DNA of 64,000 bases from Pontivivens ytuae (GCF_015679265.1 NZ_CP064942.1:3514001-3578000), one strand, 5' to 3'. Positions 16,957-25,928 are shown, counted from the first letter of the stretch. Notes: a model not told the origin generated them from the letters alone. Made by a program: numbers and translations.

Positions 16957-18876
16957 TCAGTTCATGACATGCGGCAGAATGGCGCGCGCAACCTGCCGGG
17001 CGCCGTGAATCGACAGGTGGTCGTCGTCGAAGTAGTAGGAGACACCGTTCCGACCCGCGAAACACCGATCCGAAGAGCAGAAGATCTCCGTCGGATCGAT
17101 CAGGGTGAAGTTGTCCGGCAGGTCCGTCCGATGCGTCCGGTCGAAGCGGGTGCGGTCGTCCCACCAGGCGCGCGTGACGCCCAGGATCTCCCCGTTGCGG
17201 TCGAGATAGTCGCGATAGACCAGCTCCTCGATCGGAGCGGGCAGCTCGGGCACCTGGGCGAGCATCACGACCTCCTTGGTGTGGGAGAGCGTGAGGATCA
17301 GCTCGTGTAGCGAGCGGATGATGGAGTTGCGATGCGCCTCATCATGCTCGGAGGGCAGCGCAGGCCAGACCTCTTCATGGCTACCGGAAAGATAGAGATT
17401 CAGCCGGTAGCCGAGAACGACATGGGTGATCTCCTCATCCGCGATGATGAGGTCCACCACGTCCTTCACCCAGTTCACGCAGCTCATGCTCATGCCACCC
17501 TCGTTGGAGAAGGGCGGACCGCAGGCAGAGCGGCTGAACTGGCGCACGCCGGTGCCGAAGGGCCGCAGCTCCTCGGCCAGCGCGAAAGCGAGTTCGGTGG
17601 AGTGGCTATCGCCCAACACGGCGACCCGCACGTCATCCTCGAAGAAGGTGCAGCTCTCGGTGGCGGCGGCATCCTCGTGCCGGGTGAGGTAGCAGGCCTC
17701 GTGCATCGGGCTGCGCTCGGTGCTGGCGAGATACGCCTGCTGCATCGGCGTGAGGTTCATCCAGCGGGGGTTGTAAGCGACGTGCGTCGCGACCACGCCG
17801 ACAGCAACCACGAAAATGCTGGCCGCGGCCGTCGCCGTGAAGACGTCGGCACGGTTGGCAAAGAGCGGCATCCGCTTGCGGCGGAACGGCTGCTCGATGA
17901 ACTGCCAGGACAGCCACGCGACGAAGAGCGTGAGCAGCGTCAGCATCACCATAGTCGAGCCATCCGGTGCGCCCAGCATCCGGATCCGCGCGAAGGCGAA
18001 GATCGGCTGGTGCCAGAGATAGGCGCTGTAGCTGATGAGCCCGATCGCGACGAAGGGTTTGAGCGACAGGATGCGCGCGGCCCAGGTCTTCTCGGAGGCG
18101 AAGAGGATGATGAGCGCGGTGCCCGTCACCGGCAGGATGCCCAGAAGGCTCTGCATCGGCGTGTGCGGACCCAGCAGCACGAAGGAGGCGACGACCAGCG
18201 CGAGACCGAGGGCCGCCAGCCATTCGTGCCGGCCCTGACCGTACTTCCGCTGGACGAGCGCACAGGCCGACCCTGCCAGCAGCTCCCAGCCCCGGAAGGG
18301 CAGGAGGTAGAAGTCGGCTTCGGGCAGCGTCCGCCACCCGATCTCGCTGATAAAGAACCCGGCGAACAGGAGCACGATCACGGTCTTGGTGAGCTGTGGC
18401 CGGGCGTGGCGCCACAACAGCAACAGCAGGATCGGGAAGAAGATGTAGAACTGCTCCTCCACCGCGAGGCTCCAGGTGTGGAGCAGCGGCTGCTCCTCGG
18501 CCGCGGGCGTGAAGTAGTCGGTCTTGAAGAAGAACAGCACATTCGACAGGAAGAGCGGCACGGCGATCAGGCTGTGCCCGTACTCCTCAAGCTGTGGCGG
18601 GATCATCCATGCGTAGGCAAACGGCACCGTCACCGCGAGCATCACGGCGAGGGCAGGAAGGATCCGCCGGGCGCGCCGTTCGTAGAACTTGGCAAGGGAG
18701 AAGCGCCCCTTGTCTATATCCTCCATCAGGATCGCGGTGATCAGGTAGCCGGAGATGACGAAGAAGATATCGACCCCGAGAAAGCCGCCCGGCAGCAGCG
18801 GAAATTCGGCATGGAAAACGATGACGGGGAGCACTGCGAATGCGCGCAGCCCGTCAATCTCCGTACGGTGCAACAT
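16957..18876 (-). CDS. OafA/YrhL-type acyltransferase with SGNH domain (copy 2)
   Basis: A 639-residue paralogue of the preceding gene, of almost identical length and domain order. EIDGLRAFAVLPVIVFHAE, GGFLGVDIFFVISGYLIT and FYERRARRILPA are in the membrane domain; LGDSHSTEL and DDDHLSIHGARQV are in the SGNH domain. The open frame continues far upstream, but homology begins at ATG 18874-18876, so the longer frame (into the gene at 19078) is rejected. The 173-bp gap between the two copies means each probably has its own promoter. Likely modifies a surface polysaccharide; the two copies may differ in acyl donor or target. Confidence 0.9.
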   Translation of the reverse strand: MLHRTEIDGLRAFAVLPVIVFHAEFPLLPGGFLGVDIFFVISGYLITAILMEDIDKGRFSLAKFYERRARRILPALAVMLAVTVPFAYAWMIPPQLEEYGHSLIAVPLFLSNVLFFFKTDYFTPAAEEQPLLHTWSLAVEEQFYIFFPILLLLLWRHARPQLTKTVIVLLFAGFFISEIGWRTLPEADFYLLPFRGWELLAGSACALVQRKYGQGRHEWLAALGLALVVASFVLLGPHTPMQSLLGILPVTGTALIILFASEKTWAARILSLKPFVAIGLISYSAYLWHQPIFAFARIRMLGAPDGSTMVMLTLLTLFVAWLSWQFIEQPFRRKRMPLFANRADVFTATAAASIFVVAVGVVATHVAYNPRWMNLTPMQQAYLASTERSPMHEACYLTRHEDAAATESCTFFEDDVRVAVLGDSHSTELAFALAEELRPFGTGVRQFSRSACGPPFSNEGGMSMSCVNWVKDVVDLIIADEEITHVVLGYRLNLYLSGSHEEVWPALPSEHDEAHRNSIIRSLHELILTLSHTKEVVMLAQVPELPAPIEELVYRDYLDRNGEILGVTRAWWDDRTRFDRTHRTDLPDNFTLIDPTEIFCSSDRCFAGRNGVSYYFDDDHLSIHGARQVARAILPHVMN

Positions 18877-19077
18877 GGACCGGCCTGTAAAATCTCGTAT
18901 CAAAAAACGCCAGCGAGGGGTGATCCGCTGGCGGAAGATTCGCTCGGTAAGTAAAACACAACTTAAACTTGTGATGTCGCGTGTTCTGGCATCGGCGCCG
19001 GGATCATGCCAAGGATGTGGCTGATGGGCCGCGCTTTTTTCCGAAATGACCTTACGTAACGGCTTGAGATCAGACTG

Positions 19078-19953
19078 ATGCAGCTTCGCCACGTCGCCCG
19101 CGAGATATCCTACGCCAACTCCGCCCGCACCCGCGGCGGGCGCGCCATGATCCGCGCGCTGGAGAACCTGACGGGCCGTCCGGGGCTGATCCGGCGCGCC
19201 AAGGGCTACGAGCACGAGGTGGCGCAGGGCCGCGACTTCTGGTCCGTGATGGTGGAGCGCTACGGGCTCGGCCTCGACGTGATCGGCGGCTCGCTCGACA
19301 ACATCCCGCGGGAGGGGCCGCTCGTCGTCATCTCCAACCACCCGTTCGGGATCCTCGACGGGCTGATCATGGGCCACATCCTGCAGGAAACGCGGCAGGA
19401 TTTTCGTATCATCGCCCACCAGGTCTTCCAGAAGGCGCAGGATCTCAACCGCATCATCCTGCCGATCAGCTTCGACGAGACGAAGGAGGCGCAGCGGCTG
19501 AACCTCGAAACCCGCAAGACGGCGCTGGACTATCTGCGGGAGGGCGGCTGCATCGGGATTTTCCCCGGAGGTACGGTGTCGACGGCGGCGCGGCCGCGGG
19601 GCATCCCGCTCGACCCGCGCTGGCGGACCTTCACGGCGAAGATGATCGCGAAGTCGGCCGCGGCGGTGGTGCCCGTGTATTTCCACGGGGCGAATTCGCG
19701 GCGCTTCCAGGTGGCCTCGCACCTGCACTACACGCTGCGGATGGCGCTCCTGATCTCCGAGTTCAAGGCGCGGGTCGGCGGGGCGGTTCCGGTCGTGATC
19801 GGCGAGCCGCTCGACCGGGCGGAGATCGACGCGCGCTCCGGCAATCCGCGGGAGCTGATGGACTGGCTGCGCGCCCAGACCTACGCGCTGTCGCCCACCC
19901 CGATCCCCAATCTCGGCTTCGGCTATGAGTTCGAGGAGAAGAACGCGCGCTGA
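19078..19953 (+). CDS. Lysophospholipid acyltransferase family protein (PlsC-like)
   Basis: A 291-residue acyltransferase of the PlsC/LPLAT superfamily that transfers acyl chains to lysolipids at the inner membrane. The catalytic HX4D motif is NHPFGILDG, followed by FPGGTVST and a PVYFHG block. Related proteins acylate lyso-ornithine lipid or lysophosphatidic acid, and I cannot choose between them. The ATG at 19078 has a weak ribosome site; Met at 19147 is an alternative. It is divergent from acyltransferase copy 2, 201 bp away. Confidence 0.8.
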   Translation: MQLRHVAREISYANSARTRGGRAMIRALENLTGRPGLIRRAKGYEHEVAQGRDFWSVMVERYGLGLDVIGGSLDNIPREGPLVVISNHPFGILDGLIMGHILQETRQDFRIIAHQVFQKAQDLNRIILPISFDETKEAQRLNLETRKTALDYLREGGCIGIFPGGTVSTAARPRGIPLDPRWRTFTAKMIAKSAAAVVPVYFHGANSRRFQVASHLHYTLRMALLISEFKARVGGAVPVVIGEPLDRAEIDARSGNPRELMDWLRAQTYALSPTPIPNLGFGYEFEEKNAR

Positions 19954-19983
19954 CGCCTCGTCCGCGTAGGCTTCCGGTACACC

Positions 19984-20060
19984 GTCCCGGCCGCAGCGCC
20001 GGGACCGCCCAGAGCGTGGCGCAATTCATCCAAAGGCCCCGGATCAAGTCCGGGGTGGTA
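19984..20060. repeat. Palindromes: family B copy then family A copy
   Basis: Family B is GTCCCGGC (19984-19991) facing GCCGGGAC (19998-20005). Family A is CCCCGG (20037-20042), loop ATCAAGT, CCGGGG (20050-20055), followed by TGGTACCAAGTAG, the same flank as copy 1 at 6859. Family B recurs at 27918 and 28034. Confidence 0.8.
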
Positions 20061-20086
20061 CCAAGTAGAAGCACCCTTCCGCCGGG

Positions 20087-20290
20087 CGGCACCGCCGGGC
20101 CGCGCCGGCCCGGGGGCTCCGCCCGTGATCGGGCGAAACCGTCCACCGGACGATTTCCGGGAAGCCCAATCACCCTCCCCCAGGAGGGCGCGTTGGTGAT
20201 GCCGGACATCGAAGCAGCCATATGAATGCTTGAAAGTGCGAGCATATCAATCCCGTCCCGCGAGCGCCCTCCAGGTCGGGCGCGGCCCTC
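20087..20290. repeat. Composite dispersed element, copy 2
   Basis: Shares, in order, GCACCGCCGGGCCGCGCC, GGAGGGCGCGTTGGTGAT and GCGCCCTCCAGGTCGGGCGC with copy 1 at 10931-11072. This copy has about 65 bp of extra sequence after the first block, itself containing GTCCACCGGAC. Two copies about 9 kb apart in unrelated spacers argue for a mobile or recombining repeat. Confidence 0.6.
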
Positions 20291-20358
20291 AGCGCTCAGC
20301 CACGATTGATCCTCCGGTCGTGGTCCATTAGTTAGCGCCTACTTATGGAGAGACCGAG

Positions 20359-21384
20359 ATGACCAAGACCGTCGCGATCATCGGGGCCAGCGGCTATACC
20401 GGCGCCGAACTGATCCGCCTCATCGCCACCCATCCCGACCTGGAAATCGGCGCGCTCTGCGCCGACCGAAAGGCCGGGATGCGTCTGGCCGAGGTCTTTC
20501 CGCATCTGCGCCATCTCGACCTGCCGGAGCTCACCAAGGTCGATACCGTCGACTGGTCCGGCATCGACCTCGCCTTCGCAGCCCTGCCGCACGGCACGTC
20601 GCAGCAGATCGTGGCGGCCATCCCCGAGCGCGTGAAGGTCATCGACCTTTCCGCTGGCTTCCGGCTGTCGGACACCGCGGTCTACGAGCGCTGGTACGGC
20701 GACGCCCACCGCGCGCCGGAGCTGCAGAAGACCGCTGTCTACGGCCTCAGCGAGTTCTACCGGGACGACATCCGCGCGGCCCGCCTCGTCGCGGGCACCG
20801 GCTGCAACGCCGCGACCGGCATGTTCGCGCTTCTGCCGCTCCTGCAGGCGGGCGTGATCGATCCCGACGAGATCATCATCGACATGGTCTGCGGCGTCTC
20901 CGGTGCGGGCCGTGCGGCCAAGGAAGCGATGCTGCACTCCGAGGTCAGCGAGGGCACCCATGCCTACGGCCTGCCGCAGCACCGCCACACCTCGGAGTTC
21001 GACGAGCAGTTCGGCAAGGCCGCCGGGCGCCCCGTCGAGGTCACCTTCACCCCGCACCTGATGCCCGCCAATCGCGGCATCCTCGCCACCTGCCATGTGC
21101 GCGGCGACGCGGACGAGATTCATGCGACGCTTGCCGAACGCTACGGCCCCGAACCCTTCTGCGAGGTGCTGCCGATGGGCGAGGCGCCGGCGACGCGGCA
21201 TGTGCGCGGCTCCAACTTCGTGCATGTCGGCGTCGTCGGTGATCGGCGGTCGGGGCGGGTGCGGGTCTTTGCCGCTCTCGATAATCTGACCAAGGGGTCT
21301 TCCGGTCAGGCGGTCCAGAACGCAAATCTGATGCTGGGACTGGATGAGACCGCGGGCCTGATGCTCGCGCCGCTGTTCCCGTAA
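20359..21384 (+). CDS. argC: N-acetyl-gamma-glutamyl-phosphate reductase
   Basis: 341-residue arginine biosynthesis enzyme (NADPH reduction of N-acetylglutamyl phosphate to the semialdehyde). [13 protein letters not shown] is the dinucleotide-binding start, [10 protein letters not shown] follows, and [11 protein letters not shown] holds the active-site Cys; [11 protein letters not shown] and HRHTSEF are later family blocks. The ATG follows GGAGAGACCGAG. ccmE starts 10 bp after the stop, so the two probably share a transcript despite unrelated pathways. Confidence 0.95.
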   Translation: MTKTVAIIGASGYTGAELIRLIATHPDLEIGALCADRKAGMRLAEVFPHLRHLDLPELTKVDTVDWSGIDLAFAALPHGTSQQIVAAIPERVKVIDLSAGFRLSDTAVYERWYGDAHRAPELQKTAVYGLSEFYRDDIRAARLVAGTGCNAATGMFALLPLLQAGVIDPDEIIIDMVCGVSGAGRAAKEAMLHSEVSEGTHAYGLPQHRHTSEFDEQFGKAAGRPVEVTFTPHLMPANRGILATCHVRGDADEIHATLAERYGPEPFCEVLPMGEAPATRHVRGSNFVHVGVVGDRRSGRVRVFAALDNLTKGSSGQAVQNANLMLGLDETAGLMLAPLFP

Positions 21385-21394
21385 GGAGAGACCG

Positions 21395-21829
21395 ATGCCC
21401 ATGAGCCCCCGCAAACGCCGCCGCGTGCAACTCGTCGCCCTGGGCGCCGTCCTGCTGGCCGCGGCCTCGGGCCTCATCATCGTGGGCATCGGGCAAGGCG
21501 GGCAGTTCTTCCGCCTGCCCTCCGAAATCGTGGAGAACCCGCCTGCTGAAGGTCAGACCATCCGCCTCGGCGGTCTGGTCAAGGAGGGAACTTGGGAGCG
21601 GGGCGACGTTCACTTCTTTACCGTCACCGATACGGAGGCCGACATCCGCGTCACCTTCACCGGCATCGTGCCCGACCTCTTTGCCGAGGGGGAGGATACC
21701 ATCGTGACGGGCCGGATGGACGGCGAGCTCTTCCGGGCGGACGAGGTCCTCGCCAAGCACGACGAGGAGTACCGGCCGAAGGAACTCACCGACGCGTTCG
21801 AGGAGCGGGGCATCGAGCTCACCAACTGA
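21395..21829 (+). CDS. ccmE: Cytochrome c maturation protein CcmE (heme chaperone)
   Basis: 144-residue periplasmic heme chaperone anchored by one N-terminal helix (about residues 10-32). It carries heme covalently on the conserved His of the HDEEY motif (residues 124-128). The OB-fold beta barrel includes [11 protein letters not shown] and [13 protein letters not shown]. The ATG follows AAGGAGAGACC. Other ccm genes are not in this window, so ccmE is detached from the main ccm operon, as often in Rhodobacterales. Confidence 0.93.
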   Translation: MPMSPRKRRRVQLVALGAVLLAAASGLIIVGIGQGGQFFRLPSEIVENPPAEGQTIRLGGLVKEGTWERGDVHFFTVTDTEADIRVTFTGIVPDLFAEGEDTIVTGRMDGELFRADEVLAKHDEEYRPKELTDAFEERGIELTN

Positions 21830-21832
21830 GAC

Positions 21833-21880
21833 ACGATCTTTCGGACGAAAGATCGTTCAAAATCTTCGTCCGAAGATTTT
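21833..21880 (+). terminator. Two tandem hairpins after ccmE
   Basis: Hairpin 1 is ACGATCTTT..AAAGATCGT (21833-21856). Hairpin 2 is AAAATCTTCG..CGAAGATTTT (21859-21880), a perfect 10-bp palindrome with a 2-nt loop. Both contain the related core GGACGAA/GTCCGAA. Together they probably terminate argC-ccmE transcription ahead of the lysis pair. Confidence 0.7.
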
Positions 21881-21891
21881 CCACCGCGCCG

Positions 21892-21906
21892 TTAACCGCG
21901 TTTCAA
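21892..21906. promoter_or_regulatory. CtrA-like binding site upstream of muramidase-holin
   Basis: TTAACCGCGTTTCAA matches the CtrA consensus TTAA-N7-TTAA at 7 of 8 fixed positions. It lies 54 bp upstream of the muramidase ATG. A further TTAA half-site is at 21935-21938. Confidence 0.4.
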
Positions 21907-21960
21907 ACAGTTTCCAGCATCCTTTCACCTTTCCTTAAAGCATTCTCGGAAGGGCGTTTG

Positions 21961-22575
21961 ATGGACAGGATTGACGAGATGATCGCGGGTATTCTCGCCC
22001 GTGAGGGCGGCTTCGTGGACGATCCCGACGATCCCGGCGGGGCCACGAACCACGGCGTTACCATCCACACGATGCGGCGGCTGGGCCTCGATCTGGATGG
22101 CGACGGCGACGTGGATGCGGCGGACGTGCGCATCCTGCCGGTGGAGCACGCCGCCGCGATCTTCCGCCGCGACTATTTCGAGGCGCCCGAGATCGGGCGT
22201 CTGCCTGCGCCGGTGCAGGCCGCGGTCTTCGACATGTACGTGAATGCGGGCAGCCGGGCCGTGCGGCTCCTGCAAAGCCTGCTCGCGAAGTTCGGCGAGC
22301 CGGTCACCATCGACGGCGCCATCGGTCCGCTTACGGCGGCCGCCGCGCACCGGGCTGCGGCGGAGATCGGGGGCGACCGGCTCAACGATGCCTACGGCGT
22401 CGAGCGGCGCAACTGGTACTACGCGCTCGCCGACCGCCGCCCGACCAGCCGCAAATACGCGCGGCGGCGCGATGGCGGCAAGGGCGGCTGGATCGTCCGG
22501 GCCGAGGAGTTCATCCACCCCCGCTGGCATCTCACCGACGCCCAGCACCGCGCACGGGTGTCGGCATGGGCGTGA
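21961..22575 (+). CDS. Holin-associated N-acetylmuramidase (GH108-type endolysin)
   Basis: A 204-residue peptidoglycan muramidase of glycoside hydrolase family 108. [20 protein letters not shown] contains the catalytic Glu in EGG, and [13 protein letters not shown] follows. Residues 44-55 ([12 protein letters not shown]) form a textbook calcium-binding EF-hand-like loop. The C-terminal half is the peptidoglycan-binding part of the family. No signal peptide is visible, so release needs the holin encoded by the overlapping next gene. The ATG follows GGAAGGGCGTTTG. This is the same pairing as the lysis genes of the Rhodobacter capsulatus gene transfer agent; no phage structural genes are nearby. 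Confidence 0.88.
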   Translation: MDRIDEMIAGILAREGGFVDDPDDPGGATNHGVTIHTMRRLGLDLDGDGDVDAADVRILPVEHAAAIFRRDYFEAPEIGRLPAPVQAAVFDMYVNAGSRAVRLLQSLLAKFGEPVTIDGAIGPLTAAAAHRAAAEIGGDRLNDAYGVERRNWYYALADRRPTSRKYARRRDGGKGGWIVRAEEFIHPRWHLTDAQHRARVSAWA

Positions 22576-23081
22576 GCGGCACCATCATCGGCACCGCCGC
22601 CCGCGGCGTGGGCGAGGCGATCACCGGCGTGGCCGAGGTCTTTACCGAGAACCGCACCGCCCGCGCCGCGCAGGAGCATCAGGAGCATCTGGCCGCCCTC
22701 GCCCAGCACGGGGCGGAGTTCGGCCACAACCGCACCTGGTTCGATGCGGCGATCGACGGGCTCAACCGGCTGCCGCGCCTGGCCATGGCGCTCGGCACCA
22801 TGGGGCTTTTCGTCTACGCGATGCAGGATCCATTGGGCTTCGCTGCGCGGATGCAGGGCCTCGCATTGGTGCCTGACCCGCTCTGGTGGCTGATGGGGGC
22901 TGTGGTGAGCTTCTATTTCGGCGCGCGCGAGCTGCACCACATCCGCATGCGCCGCCTCACGTCCGACACCCAGTCCGTCGCCCGGGTCGCGGCCACCGTC
23001 GAGGCGCTGGAGGACGCGCGCCGCCCCGCTCCGCCCACCGACGAGAACCCTGTCGTGGCCGAGTGGCGCGCCGGGCGCTGA
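22566..23081 (+). CDS. Holin (3-TM type), likely GTA lysis
   Basis: A 171-residue membrane protein overlapping the muramidase gene by 10 bp in another frame, which implies coupled translation. It has hydrophobic segments near residues 75-95 and 100-118, preceded by an amphipathic Ala-rich N-terminus and the [22 protein letters not shown] motif found in holins of this group. The C-terminal 50 residues are charged. It is predicted to form inner-membrane pores that let the muramidase reach the wall. Confidence 0.82.
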   Translation: MGVSGTIIGTAARGVGEAITGVAEVFTENRTARAAQEHQEHLAALAQHGAEFGHNRTWFDAAIDGLNRLPRLAMALGTMGLFVYAMQDPLGFAARMQGLALVPDPLWWLMGAVVSFYFGARELHHIRMRRLTSDTQSVARVAATVEALEDARRPAPPTDENPVVAEWRAGR

Positions 23082-23147
23082 ACGCTTGCGGCCCCGCCCG
23101 ACCCGGCGGGACCGCTTTGTTCCGGGCACAATACTTCCTTTGACCCG

Positions 23148-23195
23148 CGCCATCCGCCTCTCCTTTCCTGTCCGCGAAAGGAGAGGCGGATGGCG
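23148..23195 (+). promoter_or_regulatory. 20-bp perfect hairpin hiding the phzF ribosome site and start
   Basis: Arm 23148-23167 is exactly complementary to 23176-23195, leaving an 8-nt loop. The right arm contains the AAAGGAGAGG ribosome site (23177-23186) and the ATG at 23190-23192. In mRNA this would block initiation unless opened. It has no T-run, so a terminator role for the holin transcript is less likely. Confidence 0.75.
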
Positions 23196-24056
23196 AGCTA
23201 CGATTGCGACTGGGTGGATGCCTTCACCGACCGGGCCTTCGGCGGCAACGGCTGCGTTGTGGTGCACGGGGCGGGCGACATGGCGCTGGAGGACCGCCTC
23301 GCCCTCGTTCGCGAGACGAGCCTCAGCGAATGCGCCTATCTCGTCCCCAGCGACACCGCCGACTTCGGCGCGCGCTACTATCTGCCGACGCGGGAGATCC
23401 CGCTGGCAGGCCATCCGACCGTTGCCACTGTCGCCTCGCTGATGCATCGGGGGAAGGTGGCCGCGGGCGACCGCTTCACGCTGGAGGTCGGGGCCGGCGT
23501 CCTGCCGATCCACATCCATGCGGACGGCTGGATCGAGATGACGCAGCCCGCGCCCACCTTCGGCCCGACCTTCGCACCGGAGCGGATCGCCGCGATCTAC
23601 GGCCTCGCGGCGGAGGAGGTCGTGGGCGCGCCGCAAGTCGTCTCCACCGGCACGCCGTTCTGTGTGACGTTGCTCCGCTCCCTCGACGCGGTGCGCCGCG
23701 CGCAGCTCGATCGGGAGGCACTCGCCGCGTGGCAGGCCGACAGCGGGCAGGGGCAAATGGAGCCTTATCTCGTCTGCCTTGAAGGCGTTGACGGCGGCGA
23801 CACCTTCGCCCGGCTCCTGATGCTCCCGCCCGAACAGGACGAGGATCCGTTCACCGGGTCGGCGACGGGGTGCGCAGCGTCCTGGCTCTGGCATCACGGT
23901 CACCTCGCCACGCCCGACTACGTTGCCGAGCAGGGCCATGGGCTGGGCCGCCCGGGCCGGGCGCGCGTCTCCGTCCTCGGGCCGCGCGAGGCGATCGAGG
24001 GCGTGCGTGTGGCGGGGCAGGCCCATGTGCTGATGTCAGGAGTGCTCCACATCTGA
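23190..24056 (+). CDS. PhzF family isomerase/epimerase-like protein
   Basis: A 288-residue protein of the PhzF/diaminopimelate-epimerase-like fold with two alpha/beta barrels. YDCDWVDAFTDRAFGGNGC is the N-terminal signature, ETSLSECAYLV carries the catalytic acid position, LPTREIPLAGHPTVAT the mid-domain motif, and DPFTGSATGCAASW the C-terminal one. Family members isomerise diverse small molecules, and no phenazine genes are nearby, so the substrate is unknown. The start codon and ribosome site are buried in a 20-bp hairpin. The 3' end overlaps the convergent glycosyltransferase gene by 21 bp. Confidence 0.87.
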   Translation: MASYDCDWVDAFTDRAFGGNGCVVVHGAGDMALEDRLALVRETSLSECAYLVPSDTADFGARYYLPTREIPLAGHPTVATVASLMHRGKVAAGDRFTLEVGAGVLPIHIHADGWIEMTQPAPTFGPTFAPERIAAIYGLAAEEVVGAPQVVSTGTPFCVTLLRSLDAVRRAQLDREALAAWQADSGQGQMEPYLVCLEGVDGGDTFARLLMLPPEQDEDPFTGSATGCAASWLWHHGHLATPDYVAEQGHGLGRPGRARVSVLGPREAIEGVRVAGQAHVLMSGVLHI

Positions 24057-25928
24057 GGTGTCGGCGAGCCCATGCTCGGTCTTGTGCCAGTGGAAGGGCG
24101 CGGTGAAGAGCTCGAACACCGCCAGCCACGCCGCCATCGCGCCGAGAGGCCAGTAGAAGGGCAGGGTGAAGACCCAAGGCCAGAGCCAGCGCGACCGCCG
24201 CGCCCTCAGCGCCACGCCCACCGCCGTCAGCATCACCGCTTGGCCGAGCGGCAAGCTGACCACGAGTATGAGCCACAGCGGCTTCGGCACCGCCTCCATC
24301 GCCGGAACGGTCAGCCCGGCCACTGTCGCAATGGTCATCGCCCAGAAGAGCGGTAGGGCGAGATAGGCGACGATCGCCCCCAGTAGGATCGCGTGGAAGC
24401 CCAGGAAACCGCGCGGTCCCAGATCGCCCCACAGGGCACCGGGTCGGCGCATATGTGTGGCCCATGTGATGCAGTAGCCCTTCAACCAGCGCGACCGCTG
24501 CCGCAGCCAGTTCGGCAGGCTCGGGTTGGCTTCCTCGTAGGTGGTCGAGGCGATCATCTCGCAGCGATAGCCGAAGCGGGCGAGGCGCATGCCGAGCTCC
24601 GCATCCTCGGTGACGTTATGCGCGTCCCAGCCGCCGACCCGCTCCAGTGCCGCGCGGCGGAAGAAGACTGAGGTGCCGCCCAGGGGTAGCGGCAGGCGCA
24701 GCGCCTCCACCCCGCGCAACAGCACCCGGAACCACGTCGCGTATTCCAGCGTGAAGCAGCGCGTCAGCCAATTCTGGTTAGGGTTGTAGAAGTCGAGGCG
24801 GGCCTGCACGCAGGCGACGTCCTCGGGTGCTTCGCGCAGATGGCCGACGACGCGCAGGATCTGGTCAGGCTCCGGCCGGTCCTCCGCATCGTAGATCCCG
24901 ATGATCTCACCACGGCAGAAGGGCAGGGCGTAGTTCATCGCCCGCGGCTTGGTGCGCAGGGTGCCGTGCGGGACGGTGAGGACCCGCAGGTTGGGCGGCA
25001 GGTCGAGAGCCGCCAGCGTCTCCCGCGTCTCCACATCCTGCTCCTCCGCCAGCGCAATCAGGTCGAGGCGGACAGCGGGGTAGTCGAGGGCGTTCAGCGC
25101 GTCGATCAGCCGTTTCAGGACCGGCCCCTCGCGCAGCAGCGGCAGCAGGACCGTGACCGTCGGCGGGTCGCGCAGCTTGCCGGGCGGGTCAGGGTCCTCG
25201 GCCGGCAAGGGCCTGCGCGCGACGGCGATCAGCGCGACGCAGCGGATCATCAGGGTCAGCGTGTTGCCGAGCGCGATCACGATCAGCGCCAGGGTCAGCG
25301 ATACCCCGGGCCACAGCAAGAAGGCGGAGATCAGCGAAAAGCCCGTTCCGAGCCCGAGCCACACATGCCGGCCGCCACCCCAGTTCCGGCAGCTATAGCG
25401 CGGCGGGCAGAGCGTCATCGCCCGGCTTTCGAGGAGCGGGTCGAAGTGGGCGGTGAGCTGAGCCTCGATCATCGAGCGTGGGGCAAGTGAGATGGCGGGC
25501 TTCACCCCATCGGGATGGTTGAGCTGCAGGACCTCCTCCGTCCGCTCCGGATCGCTGAGGGCGAAGATGCGCACGCCGCCAAGGCCCACCCACGGCATGA
25601 AGCCGATCCGCAGCATGTCGTAGACGCTGTAATCCTTGAGCAGTTCCGCGTCGGGCGGGCTCGCATCCAGATCGACGCGCCCGACGCCCCAGATCTGGGA
25701 CAGAAGCTCGATCCGCTGCGCTTCGTCTATCAGGCCCTCGGCCAACAATGTGTTGTGCAGGCTCTCGCCCGCGCGCCGCGCGATCAGGCGGGTATGCAGC
25801 ACCGCGCCGGGCTGCGCATAGCCGAGCTCGACCGCGAGCTCACCGATATCGGTGCGCGGTGGAGAGGGGGCAAGACTCTCGTTCGGCCCAACGAACGGCG
25901 TCGCCTGTTCCTGGAATCCCTGGTTCAT
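24036..25928 (-). CDS. Membrane glycosyltransferase, GT2 with MshEN/GSPII_E N-terminal domain
   Basis: A 630-residue inner-membrane protein. Residues ~25-165 resemble the N-terminal domain of type II secretion ATPases (MshEN type), a fold that in some proteins binds c-di-GMP. Two transmembrane helices follow, then a family 2 glycosyltransferase domain from about residue 255: IYDAEDRPEPDQ (second acidic motif), VTEDAELGMRL and RQRSRWLKGY (QxxRW). Three or four C-terminal helices complete a cellulose-synthase-like layout. It probably makes or exports a polysaccharide. A short hairpin lies against its start codon. Confidence 0.85.
   Translation of the reverse strand: MNQGFQEQATPFVGPNESLAPSPPRTDIGELAVELGYAQPGAVLHTRLIARRAGESLHNTLLAEGLIDEAQRIELLSQIWGVGRVDLDASPPDAELLKDYSVYDMLRIGFMPWVGLGGVRIFALSDPERTEEVLQLNHPDGVKPAISLAPRSMIEAQLTAHFDPLLESRAMTLCPPRYSCRNWGGGRHVWLGLGTGFSLISAFLLWPGVSLTLALIVIALGNTLTLMIRCVALIAVARRPLPAEDPDPPGKLRDPPTVTVLLPLLREGPVLKRLIDALNALDYPAVRLDLIALAEEQDVETRETLAALDLPPNLRVLTVPHGTLRTKPRAMNYALPFCRGEIIGIYDAEDRPEPDQILRVVGHLREAPEDVACVQARLDFYNPNQNWLTRCFTLEYATWFRVLLRGVEALRLPLPLGGTSVFFRRAALERVGGWDAHNVTEDAELGMRLARFGYRCEMIASTTYEEANPSLPNWLRQRSRWLKGYCITWATHMRRPGALWGDLGPRGFLGFHAILLGAIVAYLALPLFWAMTIATVAGLTVPAMEAVPKPLWLILVVSLPLGQAVMLTAVGVALRARRSRWLWPWVFTLPFYWPLGAMAAWLAVFELFTAPFHWHKTEHGLADTSDVEHS

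Larger units (their letters stand above)
19954..20358. other. Non-coding spacer with dispersed repeats
   Basis: A 405-bp gap between the PlsC-like gene and argC, both on plus. It carries a family B palindrome, a family A palindrome and composite element copy 2, all listed separately. The argC promoter must lie in the last ~70 bp, but no consensus is obvious. Confidence 0.7.

Noticed and set aside
17332..18954. 540-codon frame antisense to acyltransferase copy 2
   Set aside because: Same cause; the minus-strand gene has conserved acyltransferase and SGNH motifs.
18877..19728. N-terminal extension of acyltransferase copy 2 by about 280 residues
   Set aside because: The extension runs antisense through the PlsC-like gene and has no homology features; the family start is at 18876.
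21961..23081. Prophage remnant
   Set aside because: Only the muramidase and holin are present, with no integrase, structural or regulatory phage genes, and neighbours are core genes; a GTA-type cassette fits better.
23082..23147. Terminator after the holin gene
   Set aside because: GC-rich complementary segments exist (GGCCCCGCC..GGCGGGACC), but pairing is imperfect and no T-run follows.
22419..24026. 535-codon frame antisense to the holin and PhzF-like genes
   Set aside because: No ribosome site or motif; both plus-strand genes are recognisable.
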